From the NCBI RefSeq assembly GCF_016785185.1, contig NZ_JAEKDY010000069.1: a stretch of DNA of 17,650 nucleotides; one strand, given 5' to 3'. Position 1 is the first letter of the stretch. Every line of letters begins with the position of its first letter. Shown here piece after piece: positions 6,030-13,228 of the stretch. Position numbers and translations under genes: made by a program. The DNA is from Heyndrickxia sporothermodurans. GTDB taxonomy: Bacteria; Bacillota; Bacilli; Bacillales; Bacillaceae_C. The notes below the pieces were generated by a model. That model was not told where the DNA came from and made no database searches. It worked only from the letters and a program-made list of their open reading frames with translations.

Positions 6030-6638
6030 TCAGTAGACCCCCGAATCTTGCCGTTGATAATTGACTTCATGTTTACCCCAATACGCTTCCTCGATTTGAT
6101 CTAACGTAAATCCAAAACCATTAATTCCGATATTCAAGAACAAAATCCACGCTGTACGGAACCAGTACTGTTTCTGTGGAAATCCGAATTTTTCTTTCCA
6201 CTTTTCATTTTTTTCTTCACTAGGATTTTCGAAATAAGATTTGTTAATGAAATAAGTCATTTCAAGGAATATTCCTGTTAAACCTCCGTCAAACTCTTCA
6301 ACGTCTAGTTGTTCCATGTAGACATAGAGTGCATCCTGCCAACCCTTTTGATTAGCAATCGAAAGGAAGAAATGGACAGCATCTGCGAATTCCTCAAGTA
6401 GTGGGTTTACTTCTCTAGAAAATTCATTACCCAAACAAGGGATAACATGTTTTGAAGTTCTTGGTTCCCTATCATCACTCCAATGTTTAAACCAGCGCCC
6501 CTCATTTGCGAATTCCGCTAATTCCACTTGCAAGGCAAGAAACGTATTCGGAACAAGATCAACACCCTGCAATGCTTTTTTCTCAACGATATATTTATCT
6601 AATTCGGCTTGTGCCGTTAACATTTTATCTAAGTTCAT
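6030..6638 (-). CDS. All-alpha dUTPase (dUTPase_2 / MazG-like NTP pyrophosphatase), 202 aa
   Basis: It hydrolyses dUTP to dUMP and pyrophosphate, keeping uracil out of phage DNA. I choose ATG 6638 (MNLDKMLTAQ), 7 nt after GAGGAG, over a longer frame to 6677 that overlaps the preceding gene. The all-alpha NTP pyrophosphatase motifs are visible: ExxE at 39-42 (VELAEFANE, followed by GRWFKHW) and EExxDxxHF in LLEEFADAVHFFL, which bind magnesium. An insertion of about 60 residues separates the second helix pair from the C-terminal part (FTLDQIEEAYWGKHEVNYQR), as in phage dimeric dUTPases. The terminal K-x-x-x-N-xx-RQ segment fits the family's nucleotide-binding end. Confidence 0.88.
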   Translation of the reverse strand: MNLDKMLTAQAELDKYIVEKKALQGVDLVPNTFLALQVELAEFANEGRWFKHWSDDREPRTSKHVIPCLGNEFSREVNPLLEEFADAVHFFLSIANQKGWQDALYVYMEQLDVEEFDGGLTGIFLEMTYFINKSYFENPSEEKNEKWKEKFGFPQKQYWFRTAWILFLNIGINGFGFTLDQIEEAYWGKHEVNYQRQDSGVY

Positions 6639-6660
6639 GATTCTACTCCTCTCTTTCTCC

Positions 6661-6966
6661 TCAGAGCCATTCCCCACAAATCATGCATTCATCATGGTCA
6701 GGTTGCATAACATATTCCCCTGGTATTGTGCTCCATACTTCATTTACGACTGGATGGTGACAAATTGGTTTGAATGCTTCATAACGTTTTCGTGAAGATT
6801 CATTACGATATTTGCATTTTGGGCAATAAATATTTTCATTAGCTGAAACATATTTTCCGTAACCAAACACGAATCGTTTAAGATAATAAACATCACCTTT
6901 TTTGAAGCATTGGTCACATTGGCAGCACGTTCTTTTCAATTTTCTTGAGGCTACTTTCCTTTTCAT
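6661..6966 (-). CDS. Zinc-ribbon-like phage protein, 101 aa
   Basis: ATG at 6966 is preceded by GAGGTGATGAA. Two cysteine pairs near the N-terminus (TCCQCDQCFKKGD and YCPKCKYRN) form a probable zinc ribbon of the kind seen in GATA or LIM-like knuckles. A third pair ends the protein (CMICGEWL), with a CHHPV motif between. The N-terminus is very basic (MKRKVASRKLKR). It probably binds two zinc ions and perhaps nucleic acid. The gene is placed between an FbpA-like small gene and dUTPase. No specific function is recognised. Confidence 0.7.
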   Translation of the reverse strand: MKRKVASRKLKRTCCQCDQCFKKGDVYYLKRFVFGYGKYVSANENIYCPKCKYRNESSRKRYEAFKPICHHPVVNEVWSTIPGEYVMQPDHDECMICGEWL

Positions 6967-6975
6967 TTCATCACC

Positions 6976-7131
6976 TCACGAATTTTGTATCCTATGCATG
7001 GTTAAAACATACTTAAGAGTCTGATAATCTAGTTGATAGATAGATTTATTTTGGTAGTCTGTGATGTTAGCCTTCTCTAGTTGAGTGATAATGAAATTGC
7101 GCTTCATTACTGCTTCATAGAGTAGCCCCAT
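6976..7131 (-). CDS. FbpA-like (Fur-regulated basic protein family) small protein, 51 aa
   Basis: ATG at 7131 overlaps the preceding stop (TGATG), with AAGGAGG 7 nt upstream. The pattern LYEAVMKRNFIITQLEKANI then NKSIYQLDYQTLKYVL matches the short FbpA family (LREAVEKRKxxLIxxLIxxGxYK, QLYELTLSELExEY) that I recall from Bacillus chromosomes and phages. In B. subtilis FbpA is part of the Fur iron-sparing response; the phage relatives have no known role. The assignment is by pattern only, and two expected acidic positions (SELEKEY) are weak here. Confidence 0.55.
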   Translation of the reverse strand: MGLLYEAVMKRNFIITQLEKANITDYQNKSIYQLDYQTLKYVLTMHRIQNS

Positions 7132-7313
7132 CAAACAGCCTCCTTCACGGCAGATAGTATTGCGAGTACTTCTGCCCGCTTTTGATCTAATACCATGTTT
7201 TCTTGGTTAATAAGTTCTTGTGGTTTAGGGCCACATACTGGACACGTTTTAATCTCAATAGAGTAATCGTTAAATGTATGTACAACGTGTCGACCATTGC
7301 ATAAATTACACAT
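7131..7313 (-). CDS. Small zinc-finger protein, 60 aa
   Basis: ATG at 7313 overlaps the last codons of the helicase loader (shared bases 7306-7313). The N-terminus MCNLCNGRHVVHTFNDYS and KTCPVCG form two CxxC-G pairs, like half of a DnaJ-type zinc finger (CxxCxG). The C-terminal half is a helix (QKRAEVLAILSAVKEAV). Paired DnaJ-like zinc knuckles following a loader ATPase are common in Bacillus phages, perhaps as a helper of the loader; that link is inference. Confidence 0.7.
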   Translation of the reverse strand: MCNLCNGRHVVHTFNDYSIEIKTCPVCGPKPQELINQENMVLDQKRAEVLAILSAVKEAV

Positions 7314-8166
7314 TAGCTAGTCCCTCCAATCGATGATTCAGTACGTTTCTATCACCTTTAATTACTACCGTATAATCTTTACTCATTTGATAGATTCGAG
7401 TGCCTAGCGCCTCGTCTATGTCACAAAGATCATCAACCGTTTTTTCAGAAGAGATCATGATCGGAAGGTAATTAAGATAGCGATAATTTATAACTCCAAA
7501 CATTTGCTCAAGCTGAAACGGTGTAGGGAAATCTCTGCCCTTGAATAGATCGTCTATGAAAAGCACGCCTACTCGTTTCATTTTCGTGATTTTTTCCTCC
7601 AGAAGGTTAAAATCATCTTTCAGATCGTTAAACCCTTCTACAAACGGGAAATACAACACACTGATTTGCTTTTTCTGTATCAAATTATTAGCCAAAGCTG
7701 TAAGCAAATGTGTTTTCCCTGAACCCGGTTGACCCAACAAGCTAATACTGTTACAACGATTGCCTTTAATTCGGTCAAAATCTTTGTAGTAATCAACCGC
7801 GCAACCGTATGCCTCATGTATTAATTCGTGTTTACCTTCTAACGAAAAACTACCAAAAGACATTTTCTTAAATTCGTCCGTAATCTCACTGAATTTCATA
7901 AGGTGATCTGATTGTCGTTTTTTAGAGCAAGTGCAATCTTTGAGTAGTTCAATCATTTTAGGTGTCCCATTCGGCCATGTTTTTTGCAAGCCATCCTCGT
8001 TAAGTTCGGGTTCTTTTACGAGTAAAAATCCTTTATCCTTGCAAGTAGGACAGTTATACTGACTTGCGTTTTCCGAGTCGCCCGACTTGTCCACCTGTGA
8101 TCGATTCTCCGCTTTGTTTTGTAGGTCTGCTAGGACTTCTGCGATACTGGTGAATCTTCGCTCCAC
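7306..8166 (-). CDS. DnaC/DnaI-like helicase loader ATPase, 286 aa
   Basis: It loads the replicative helicase onto phage DNA together with the DnaD-like initiator encoded just upstream. I prefer the GTG at 8166, 7 nt after AAAGGAG; a longer frame to 8184 would run through that site. An N-terminal zinc knuckle (CPTC at 39-42 and CTCSKK at 78-83) precedes an AAA+ ATPase: Walker A GQPGSGKT at 145-152, Walker B VGVLFIDD at 199-206, then a sensor-like PIMISSEKT. The zinc knuckle is typical of DnaI. The gene overlaps the 3' end of the initiator by 113 bp in another frame, an unusually long overlap. Confidence 0.9.
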   Translation of the reverse strand: MERRFTSIAEVLADLQNKAENRSQVDKSGDSENASQYNCPTCKDKGFLLVKEPELNEDGLQKTWPNGTPKMIELLKDCTCSKKRQSDHLMKFSEITDEFKKMSFGSFSLEGKHELIHEAYGCAVDYYKDFDRIKGNRCNSISLLGQPGSGKTHLLTALANNLIQKKQISVLYFPFVEGFNDLKDDFNLLEEKITKMKRVGVLFIDDLFKGRDFPTPFQLEQMFGVINYRYLNYLPIMISSEKTVDDLCDIDEALGTRIYQMSKDYTVVIKGDRNVLNHRLEGLANV

Positions 8167-8878
8167 TGTCATTCTCCTTTCCATTAAGATTTTCTAAGTC
8201 TGCAACTGTTTTTATAGACTTCTTTTTCCAGTCGACTAGTTTTTTATAGACATATTTCCATGTACGACCATTTCCTCGAGCTGCATCCTTTATGGCTTCT
8301 ATAATCATTTCTTCTGGTTGTTCAAAGCCAAAATTTGTAATGACGTCATCTATGTCGTCACGAAGAAATTCTGTGATATCTTCTTCTTTCAAAATTTCAC
8401 TTTTTTGCAGGAGTTCTAAAATCCGATTCACAAGCGCGCCTCCTTCATCCTCTTTATTCTTTTTGTTTATGTTTAGTTTATGTTTAATTAATGCGGAACT
8501 AACTCCGGAACTAACTCCGGAACAAAGTGCGGAACTAACTCCGGAACTATCTGCGGAAAAAATTTCCGACCTTTGTTTTAGTTCGGAATTATTTTCCGTA
8601 CCATAAAAAGATATTATTTTGTATACAGGAGCCTTTCCTTTCCTAGATGCGAAGTCAATCCTTCCTTTTTGTTTCAATTCATTTCTTACTTTTCGAAGGG
8701 TACGATCTGTTAATCCTGTCTTGACGCATAGCACCGATTCAGCCACCGTAAATGTTTCTATCCATCCAGCCTTATTATTTATGTGCATGAGTGCGTACCA
8801 TAAATTAATTGCTGATGGTGATAGGTCATTTAGTTCGAGCCAATCATAGAACGCGTTCATTTCTTTGATGTAATTCAT
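8054..8878 (-). CDS. DnaD-like replication initiator, 274 aa
   Basis: It is likely to bind the phage origin and recruit the helicase loader. The start is ATG 8878 (MNYIKEMNAFYDW) behind GGGGAG; a longer frame to 8935 lies over another small gene. The N-terminal ~100 residues are winged-helix type (LSPSAINLWYALMHI, then TGLTDRTLRKVRNELKQKGR). A low-complexity linker at ~110-145 (Ser-Gly-Val repeats such as SGVSSGVSSALIKHKLNI) is encoded by the iteron DNA. The DnaD C-terminal domain at ~150-220 has the family's YxxxxxxxW end (GRTWKYVYKKLVDWKKK). The last ~40 residues are basic and disordered, and their DNA also encodes the start of the loader. Confidence 0.88.
   Translation of the reverse strand: MNYIKEMNAFYDWLELNDLSPSAINLWYALMHINNKAGWIETFTVAESVLCVKTGLTDRTLRKVRNELKQKGRIDFASRKGKAPVYKIISFYGTENNSELKQRSEIFSADSSGVSSALCSGVSSGVSSALIKHKLNINKKNKEDEGGALVNRILELLQKSEILKEEDITEFLRDDIDDVITNFGFEQPEEMIIEAIKDAARGNGRTWKYVYKKLVDWKKKSIKTVADLENLNGKENDSGAKIHQYRRSPSRPTKQSGESITGGQVGRLGKRKSV
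8494..8565. repeat. Six 12-bp iterons inside the initiator gene: probable phage replication origin
   Basis: Six abutting units start at 8494, 8506, 8518, 8530, 8542 and 8554. Units 1, 2 and 4 are identical (CGGAACTAACTC); 3, 5 and 6 differ at several bases but keep CGGAA. Unit junctions form TCCGGA palindromes, and related TTCGGAA and TTTCCG words follow to about 8598. Immediately left, 8452-8493 is almost pure A+T and could unwind. Iterons plus an AT-rich segment in the initiator gene match the layout of lambda O and many Gram-positive phage origins. Confidence 0.75.
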
Positions 8879-9002
8879 GAGATCTACTCTCCCCTTCTCT
8901 TTCCTCACATTCACCAGAACAAAAAGCATCCCCATCCGTACAATAAAAATTATTACCGCATCCAGAGCAAACGCTTGTTATTCCAACTGCATCCACACTC
9001 AT
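8844..9002 (-). CDS. Cys-rich zinc-binding microprotein, 52 aa
   Basis: ATG at 9002 overlaps a preceding stop (ATGA); a GTG two codons later (8996) has the better distance to AGGAGG and may be the true start. Cysteines at 12, 15, 21, 28 and 32 (VCSGCGNNFYCTDGDAFCSG, then EC) form a treble-clef-like zinc site. The remainder is an acidic-basic helix (ECEEREGESRSHELHQRNER). The last 35 bp overlap the start of the initiator gene. The role is unknown; small zinc proteins next to phage initiators are common. Confidence 0.6.
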   Translation of the reverse strand: MSVDAVGITSVCSGCGNNFYCTDGDAFCSGECEEREGESRSHELHQRNERVL

Positions 9003-9070
9003 TCCCTCCTCTCGCATATAGCAAATCCATCTTTTAAACTTTTAACGGAATAATGCGGATAATGACGCAT
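8999..9070 (-). CDS. Possible 23-residue peptide between the MBL hydrolase and zinc microprotein
   Basis: ATG at 9070 encodes MRHYPHYSVKSLKDGFAICE plus three residues, and its TGA overlaps the next ATG (ATGA). No ribosome binding site precedes it; the frame extends four codons upstream without a start. The sequence reads like the C-terminus of a protein of the form -LKDGFAIxER, so it may be a relic or use an upstream non-standard start. Confidence 0.3.
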   Translation of the reverse strand: MRHYPHYSVKSLKDGFAICERRE

Positions 9071-9085
9071 ATACTGTAGTACAAG

Positions 9086-9787
9086 CTAAGGTATGAATAC
9101 GAGTTTTCCAGTTAGTGCTTGTACCTCTTTCTTGAATAAATTAGCATCACTATTTGAATCACTTAAATGCAGCATCCATATCTCTTGGACCTTTTTTAGA
9201 TCATTTGCCTTAAGAAATTCTTTGAAGTTCTCTAGGCTCATATGGGATTTTATAAGGCGCCTTTTCATTAGTTTTGGCGTTCTACCATTTGCGATATTTT
9301 CATCTAAAATTTTCATAGAGTAGTTACATTCAACTAATATATGGGTAAGACCCTGGAACCGATATTTGATGTAATAAGTGTCAGTCGCAAATAAAATCTT
9401 TTCTCCTGTTTGATTTGCTAGGAGGAAACCGAATGGCTCCGATACGTCATGCTGAACATCAAAAGGCAAAATGGTCCACGTCCCAATTTGAAACTGTTCC
9501 TTCGCCTTCACCTGCTTAATTCGATGGTGCTGAAAATTAATTGCTCCTGCAGTTCCCTCCGACATGTAGCAATCAATTCCTGCTTTAAGTACTTCTTTTA
9601 TGGCTTTACAGTGATCTCCATGCTCATGGGTCACAAGGCAACCCGCTATATTTGATGTTTGGAAATTCAATTGTCTTTGAACCTCTTTAAATCTGATTCC
9701 TGCCTCCAGTAGCAAAGGAGTGCTACCATCTGTAATGTAGTAGCAATTCCCTGCACTAGAGCTTCCAAATGCTTTGATTTCAATCAT
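9086..9787 (-). CDS. MBL-fold metallo-hydrolase (YycJ/WalJ-like), 233 aa
   Basis: This is a metallo-beta-lactamase fold enzyme, probably a nuclease. The zinc motif THEHGDH is at 53-59 (His54, His56, Asp58, His59); further ligands are likely in PFDVQHDVSEPFGF and FATDTY, and in the late HLSDSNSD. The opening strand FGSSSAGNCYYI is typical of the YycJ subgroup. The chain is slightly short for that group. The ATG shares its A with the RecT stop (TAATG), and no separate site is obvious, so translation is coupled to RecT. No RecE or other exonuclease partner for RecT is visible in the window, so this enzyme is a candidate (inference). Confidence 0.85.
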   Translation of the reverse strand: MIEIKAFGSSSAGNCYYITDGSTPLLLEAGIRFKEVQRQLNFQTSNIAGCLVTHEHGDHCKAIKEVLKAGIDCYMSEGTAGAINFQHHRIKQVKAKEQFQIGTWTILPFDVQHDVSEPFGFLLANQTGEKILFATDTYYIKYRFQGLTHILVECNYSMKILDENIANGRTPKLMKRRLIKSHMSLENFKEFLKANDLKKVQEIWMLHLSDSNSDANLFKKEVQALTGKLVFIP

Positions 9788-10719
9788 TAGAATCCCGGTC
9801 CATTTGGTCCAGTGGTTGCGTATTCCATTTGTTCTTGTTGAGATTGTAGGACATCCATCTGCTGAGAAGTATTATCCTCAATCTGTTTTGGCTCTTCCGG
9901 ATCCACTTCATATTCAACATCGATAATTTCACTATTTGCATTCTGTTGAATCTCCTCATGAACTCGCGCTTCTTCCGCCGCTTCATCTGAACGATTAATA
10001 TGTTGCATTACTAGGCTGCTGTCATCCGAAGAATTAAGGAATTTCTTACAGGCGCGATTGATGACTGTTTTTTTCGCCATTTCCTGTTTGAATTCATCGT
10101 GTGTACTCCCTTTTTTCTCTGAAGCCTGATCCTTCCCCCAAAACTGTGCTTTTGACCATGCCTTACGTAATTCTTCAATGGTCATTAATTCTGTGTAAAT
10201 TTCGTTTTCTTTTGTAATGATGGTGCAGTACGCTCCAATTATGTTCTCTTTGTTTATGCTTCCGAATTTTTGCTTGTGTGATAAATTGATAATTTTACCG
10301 TTCTGAATTTCATAATTTACCTCATCACCCTCATAAATGGGCATTGCATTAATTTCCTTTACTCCTGCAACACGTTTAGTAACTGCCATGGTACCCATAT
10401 ATGAACGTTGGAAAGTGAGTTGATTTCCATAAGCTATAAAGTATCCTTGCTTCTTTGCTGGATTAAGACCTTGAACAACCATATCCAATAAGCTATTGGC
10501 GATACTTTCTTTTGTGCAAACCTCTAGTACAGGGCGATTTCCATCATTTTTACTTGTTTTAATGTTTTGAAGCATTAGATAAGCTGATTTCAGAGCATTC
10601 TCAGGTGAGTAAGCAGGAGGAAAATGAATTTCCCCGTTCTGCTGGAATTGTTGAACCTTAGCTGTTACCTGCTCGACAACTGTATTTTTCTTTGTTGTAA
10701 CTTGATTTTGATTACTCAT
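9787..10719 (-). CDS. recT: RecT-family single-strand annealing protein, 310 aa
   Basis: RecT coats single-stranded DNA and anneals complementary strands during phage recombination. The family core is clear: FPPAYSPENALKSAYLMLQN at about 33-52, VQGLNPAKKQGYFIAYG and LTFQRSYMGTMAVTKR at about 82-115, and the late AKKTVINRACKKFLNSSDD. An acidic Gln-rich tail of ~60 residues (rich in E, D and Q) ends the protein, as in other RecT proteins, where such tails bind partners. ATG at 10719 overlaps the previous stop (ATGA) and follows GGAGG. The spacing to its neighbours shows one translational unit with the 79-residue protein before it and the MBL enzyme after it. Confidence 0.95.
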   Translation of the reverse strand: MSNQNQVTTKKNTVVEQVTAKVQQFQQNGEIHFPPAYSPENALKSAYLMLQNIKTSKNDGNRPVLEVCTKESIANSLLDMVVQGLNPAKKQGYFIAYGNQLTFQRSYMGTMAVTKRVAGVKEINAMPIYEGDEVNYEIQNGKIINLSHKQKFGSINKENIIGAYCTIITKENEIYTELMTIEELRKAWSKAQFWGKDQASEKKGSTHDEFKQEMAKKTVINRACKKFLNSSDDSSLVMQHINRSDEAAEEARVHEEIQQNANSEIIDVEYEVDPEEPKQIEDNTSQQMDVLQSQQEQMEYATTGPNGPGF

Positions 10720-10955
10720 TCCTTTTCCTCCAGTACTGTAATTTTTAAAGCCTCATCCGCAAATTCGAAATTCTCCATATGCACTTTTTTGATTTTCTCC
10801 CCTTGATCATTAACAAGGGATATATAGTTACCATTAATATCTTTAACTAGGAATAATCTGTCCCAATGATGACCATCTACATCAAAACCTTTAATTCTTA
10901 TGGCTTTGCCTAACAACTTCGGATTAAAAACTTTTGATTCTACGAAGGTATCCAT
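10716..10955 (-). CDS. Small phage protein between the SbcC-like ATPase and RecT, 79 aa
   Basis: ATG at 10955 lies 7 nt after AAGGAGG; a TTG one codon upstream is less well placed. The gene overlaps the ATPase stop codon and ends by ATGA overlap with recT. The product is beta-rich: NPKLLGKAIRIKGFDVDGHH and RLFLVKDINGNYISLVNDQG suggest a small barrel, followed by an acidic helical tail (ENFEFADEALKI). No nuclease motif is visible. Its fixed place between two recombination genes suggests a partner role, which is inference. Confidence 0.7.
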   Translation of the reverse strand: MDTFVESKVFNPKLLGKAIRIKGFDVDGHHWDRLFLVKDINGNYISLVNDQGEKIKKVHMENFEFADEALKITVLEEKE

Positions 10956-12937
10956 CAAATAGCCTCCTTCATCGAATCCTGATTTTCTACACGAAGTACC
11001 TTGTCCTTTTCAGATACAACTAAGCTAATAGTCTGTGACTTTGTATCAATCAACTTAGTGACAGCTTCACGGTTATCAATAAAGATTGGAGCCAGTAATC
11101 CGTAATGCTCTGACAAAGTATTTATGATGTCTAATCCGACATTAATTCTTGCTGCATTATTTAGGCCCGAATCATACGGAACACCTTTGAAAGTGGTAAC
11201 GCATGTCTCTTTTAAGCCGCCGTTGATCTGTTCCTCAAACAATTTGAATCGAGCATATTTAAACTTTGAATTGATTTTATCCTCGAGTAAATTGACCTTG
11301 GTACGGATAAATTCTTCTGTAAGGAAAAGTTCCTTTTCTAAGTTTTCATATTCAGCTGCAAGCTTTCTTTCCTGCTGGGTAAGTTCATCAATACGCTTTT
11401 GAGATTGTTCAACGATTGAAAACTTGTTTAAATCTTGCTGGTATCGATCGCGCTCTGTTTTAAGATTGAAAATTTCTAGATGAATTGCTGAAATCGATTC
11501 TTCTGCAGAAACCTTAAGCTCATTTATTTTTTTCTCAAGGTTCGATTTTTCTTGAAGTTTCGCGACATATTGAGCGTTTTCTGTAATATCAACAATGCTG
11601 CCTTCAAGTGTTCTAAGCTGTTCATTAAGTTTAGAAAGAAGGGCTTGCTTTTCTGCAATTTGTCCGTTCAATCTCTCATATTCTTTAGAAAGGTTTTCGT
11701 TATCCGAAATGTACTTTTGCTTTTGATCGTTGCCTTGTTTCCCTTTTGCATTGATATCTTCAAGCTTTTTAGCTTTTGTAAGATTAAATTGGGAAAGTGC
11801 TTTATCTCTTGCAGCTGACACTTGTTCTTCTGGAAGTTCTTGTCCACATGTTGGACACTCGCAAGCATCATTATGAGTGAATTCTTGGCTGTTAACTTCA
11901 TGCCATTCTTCACGCAATTTAACCAAAATATCTTCAATCCGCTTGATATTTTCATCGTTAGACCGCTTTTGATATTTCAAGTTTTCGAGCTTGGAATTTA
12001 ATATAGAAACATTCGATTGTTCTTCTTGGATCCGAGCTTTTAATCTATAAACTTCATCTTTTGATCCGGATTCGTGGTCCTGCATAATTCGAAGGAGTTC
12101 GATTTCAATTTCTTGCTTTTCCTTTTGTAGTTGAGTGATTGCACTACCATTTCGAATATTGCTGATTAAGTCCGTTTTTTCATCAATATCTTTATTAATT
12201 TGATTAATAGCACCTTCTAGAATTTGTTTGTTTAATCCGTTTAAATCGGGTAATCCGTGATTAATTTCATCGATTCGCACTGGTATTTTTTCTAGTTGCT
12301 CATTGATTTCTTTCCGCTTTGAACCAATAACTCTTCGATGATCTTCGATGCTTCGGCCATTTAAAATTGCTGGCAGTTCTACTAATGATTTATTTGATGA
12401 AATGACTTCTTCATCAGAAATATTTCCGCAAACTTGAAGCAGCGTATCCCGTTTCTGTTCTCTTTTTAATTGCTCATTGAAATAAGTAGGACTGGTAAGG
12501 AGCTTGAAAACATCTTCCTTAATAATTTCTGCTATTTTTCCTTCATACTCTTTTTTCTTACTTGGAACTCCATCGACATAGTAATCGGTTGTATGTCCTG
12601 TGAATTCGGATTGTGCAGATCCGCGTTTTTTTGTCCATTTTTCCGTGTAGACTTTTTTTAACGTCAAAGGTCTACCATCGATTAACAATTTTGCTTCAAC
12701 CTCATGATCTAATCCATGAAGTTCATTGCCTTTGGAATCAAGAGTTTTGATTGCAAAATCCTTTTTGTTTTGACTATCTTTATCGAAAAGCACCCACAAA
12801 AATCCATCTTGCAAGGTAGTCTTACCAGTACCGTTATCTCCAAAAGTGCTCACATCTTCCCCATTAGCCTGTAAGGAGAAATTCTTTATCCCTTTGAAAT
12901 TTTTTAAATTTAATTCCAGCAATTTAATAACTTTCAC
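10955..12937 (-). CDS. SbcC/Rad50-like AAA ATPase with zinc hook, 660 aa
   Basis: An SMC-type DNA repair ATPase of the phage SbcC/Rad50 kind. The start is GTG at 12937, 6 nt after GGAGGG. The N-terminal half-ATPase has LKNFKGIKNFSL and Walker A GDNGTGKTT at 33-41. Two long coiled coils (about 205-350 and 380-540) flank a CPTC zinc hook at about 361-364 (ECPTCGQELPEEQ). The C-terminal half has LNNAARINVGLDIINTLSEH in the signature position and Walker B LLAPIFIDNREAVTKL, with Asn in place of the usual second acidic residue and a later Glu. At 660 residues it is much shorter than bacterial SbcC. No SbcD-type nuclease is encoded in the window. The gene heads the recombination block. Confidence 0.88.
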   Translation of the reverse strand: MKVIKLLELNLKNFKGIKNFSLQANGEDVSTFGDNGTGKTTLQDGFLWVLFDKDSQNKKDFAIKTLDSKGNELHGLDHEVEAKLLIDGRPLTLKKVYTEKWTKKRGSAQSEFTGHTTDYYVDGVPSKKKEYEGKIAEIIKEDVFKLLTSPTYFNEQLKREQKRDTLLQVCGNISDEEVISSNKSLVELPAILNGRSIEDHRRVIGSKRKEINEQLEKIPVRIDEINHGLPDLNGLNKQILEGAINQINKDIDEKTDLISNIRNGSAITQLQKEKQEIEIELLRIMQDHESGSKDEVYRLKARIQEEQSNVSILNSKLENLKYQKRSNDENIKRIEDILVKLREEWHEVNSQEFTHNDACECPTCGQELPEEQVSAARDKALSQFNLTKAKKLEDINAKGKQGNDQKQKYISDNENLSKEYERLNGQIAEKQALLSKLNEQLRTLEGSIVDITENAQYVAKLQEKSNLEKKINELKVSAEESISAIHLEIFNLKTERDRYQQDLNKFSIVEQSQKRIDELTQQERKLAAEYENLEKELFLTEEFIRTKVNLLEDKINSKFKYARFKLFEEQINGGLKETCVTTFKGVPYDSGLNNAARINVGLDIINTLSEHYGLLAPIFIDNREAVTKLIDTKSQTISLVVSEKDKVLRVENQDSMKEAI

Positions 12938-12956
12938 ATTTATCCCTCCACTTGAT

Positions 12957-12984
12957 GCCGACTATAAAATCAGTTATAATCGGC
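12957..12984. promoter_or_regulatory. Inverted repeat directly upstream of the SbcC-like gene
   Basis: GCCGA-C-TATAA (12957-12967) pairs with TTATA-A-TCGGC (12974-12984): ten pairs, one mismatch, 6-nt loop. In the leftward mRNA the hairpin ends about 7 nt before the GGAGGG of the ATPase gene. It could stabilise the message, affect translation, or be an operator. No T run follows, so it is not an intrinsic terminator. Confidence 0.5.
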
Positions 12985-13015
12985 TTATAATATGATGTTT
13001 TTAATTGATGACACG

Positions 13016-13228
13016 TTAGCCGACGTGTCTTTTGTTTTGCCTGAAATCAAAATCCAATGTTTCATAAATTTCTTTCATTTCCTCATAAGCCCGAGACCCA
13101 TCTAAAGTAGCTTGGTGTTTCTTCAGCCATTTGTATATTGATTCAGTAACACTTGTAGTAGGTTCGTAAATCGGCCCATCTTTCGTATCAAACAATTTGA
13201 CCATTCCCTTCCAATAGATCAACTTCAT
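13016..13228 (-). CDS. Hypothetical phage protein, 70 aa
   Basis: I start at ATG 13228 (MKLIYWKGMVKLF), 7 nt after TTTGGAG; the longer frame to 13285 has no site and lies over the zinc-finger gene. The product has a short strand pair (KLFDTKDGPIYEP) and helices SVTESIYKWLKKHQ and YEEMKEIYETLDFDF, with a basic tail. It overlaps the preceding gene by 41 bp. The function is unknown. Confidence 0.65.
   Translation of the reverse strand: MKLIYWKGMVKLFDTKDGPIYEPTTSVTESIYKWLKKHQATLDGSRAYEEMKEIYETLDFDFRQNKRHVG

Noticed and set aside
8494..8565. Tandem repeats that could suggest a CRISPR array
   Set aside because: Units of 12 bp abut without spacers and lie inside an open frame; they are iterons.
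8292..8849. Plus-strand frames opposite the DnaD-like gene
   Set aside because: They are shadows of the minus-strand gene, with Ser-rich low-complexity translations and no ribosome binding sites.
9780..9986. 68-residue minus-strand frame within the 3' end of recT
   Set aside because: It is a shifted reading of the Gln/Glu-rich tail of RecT; the product is Arg/Lys-rich and lacks a start site.
11124..12661. Plus-strand frames opposite the SbcC-like gene
   Set aside because: Complement of a long coiled-coil coding region; no starts with ribosome binding sites.
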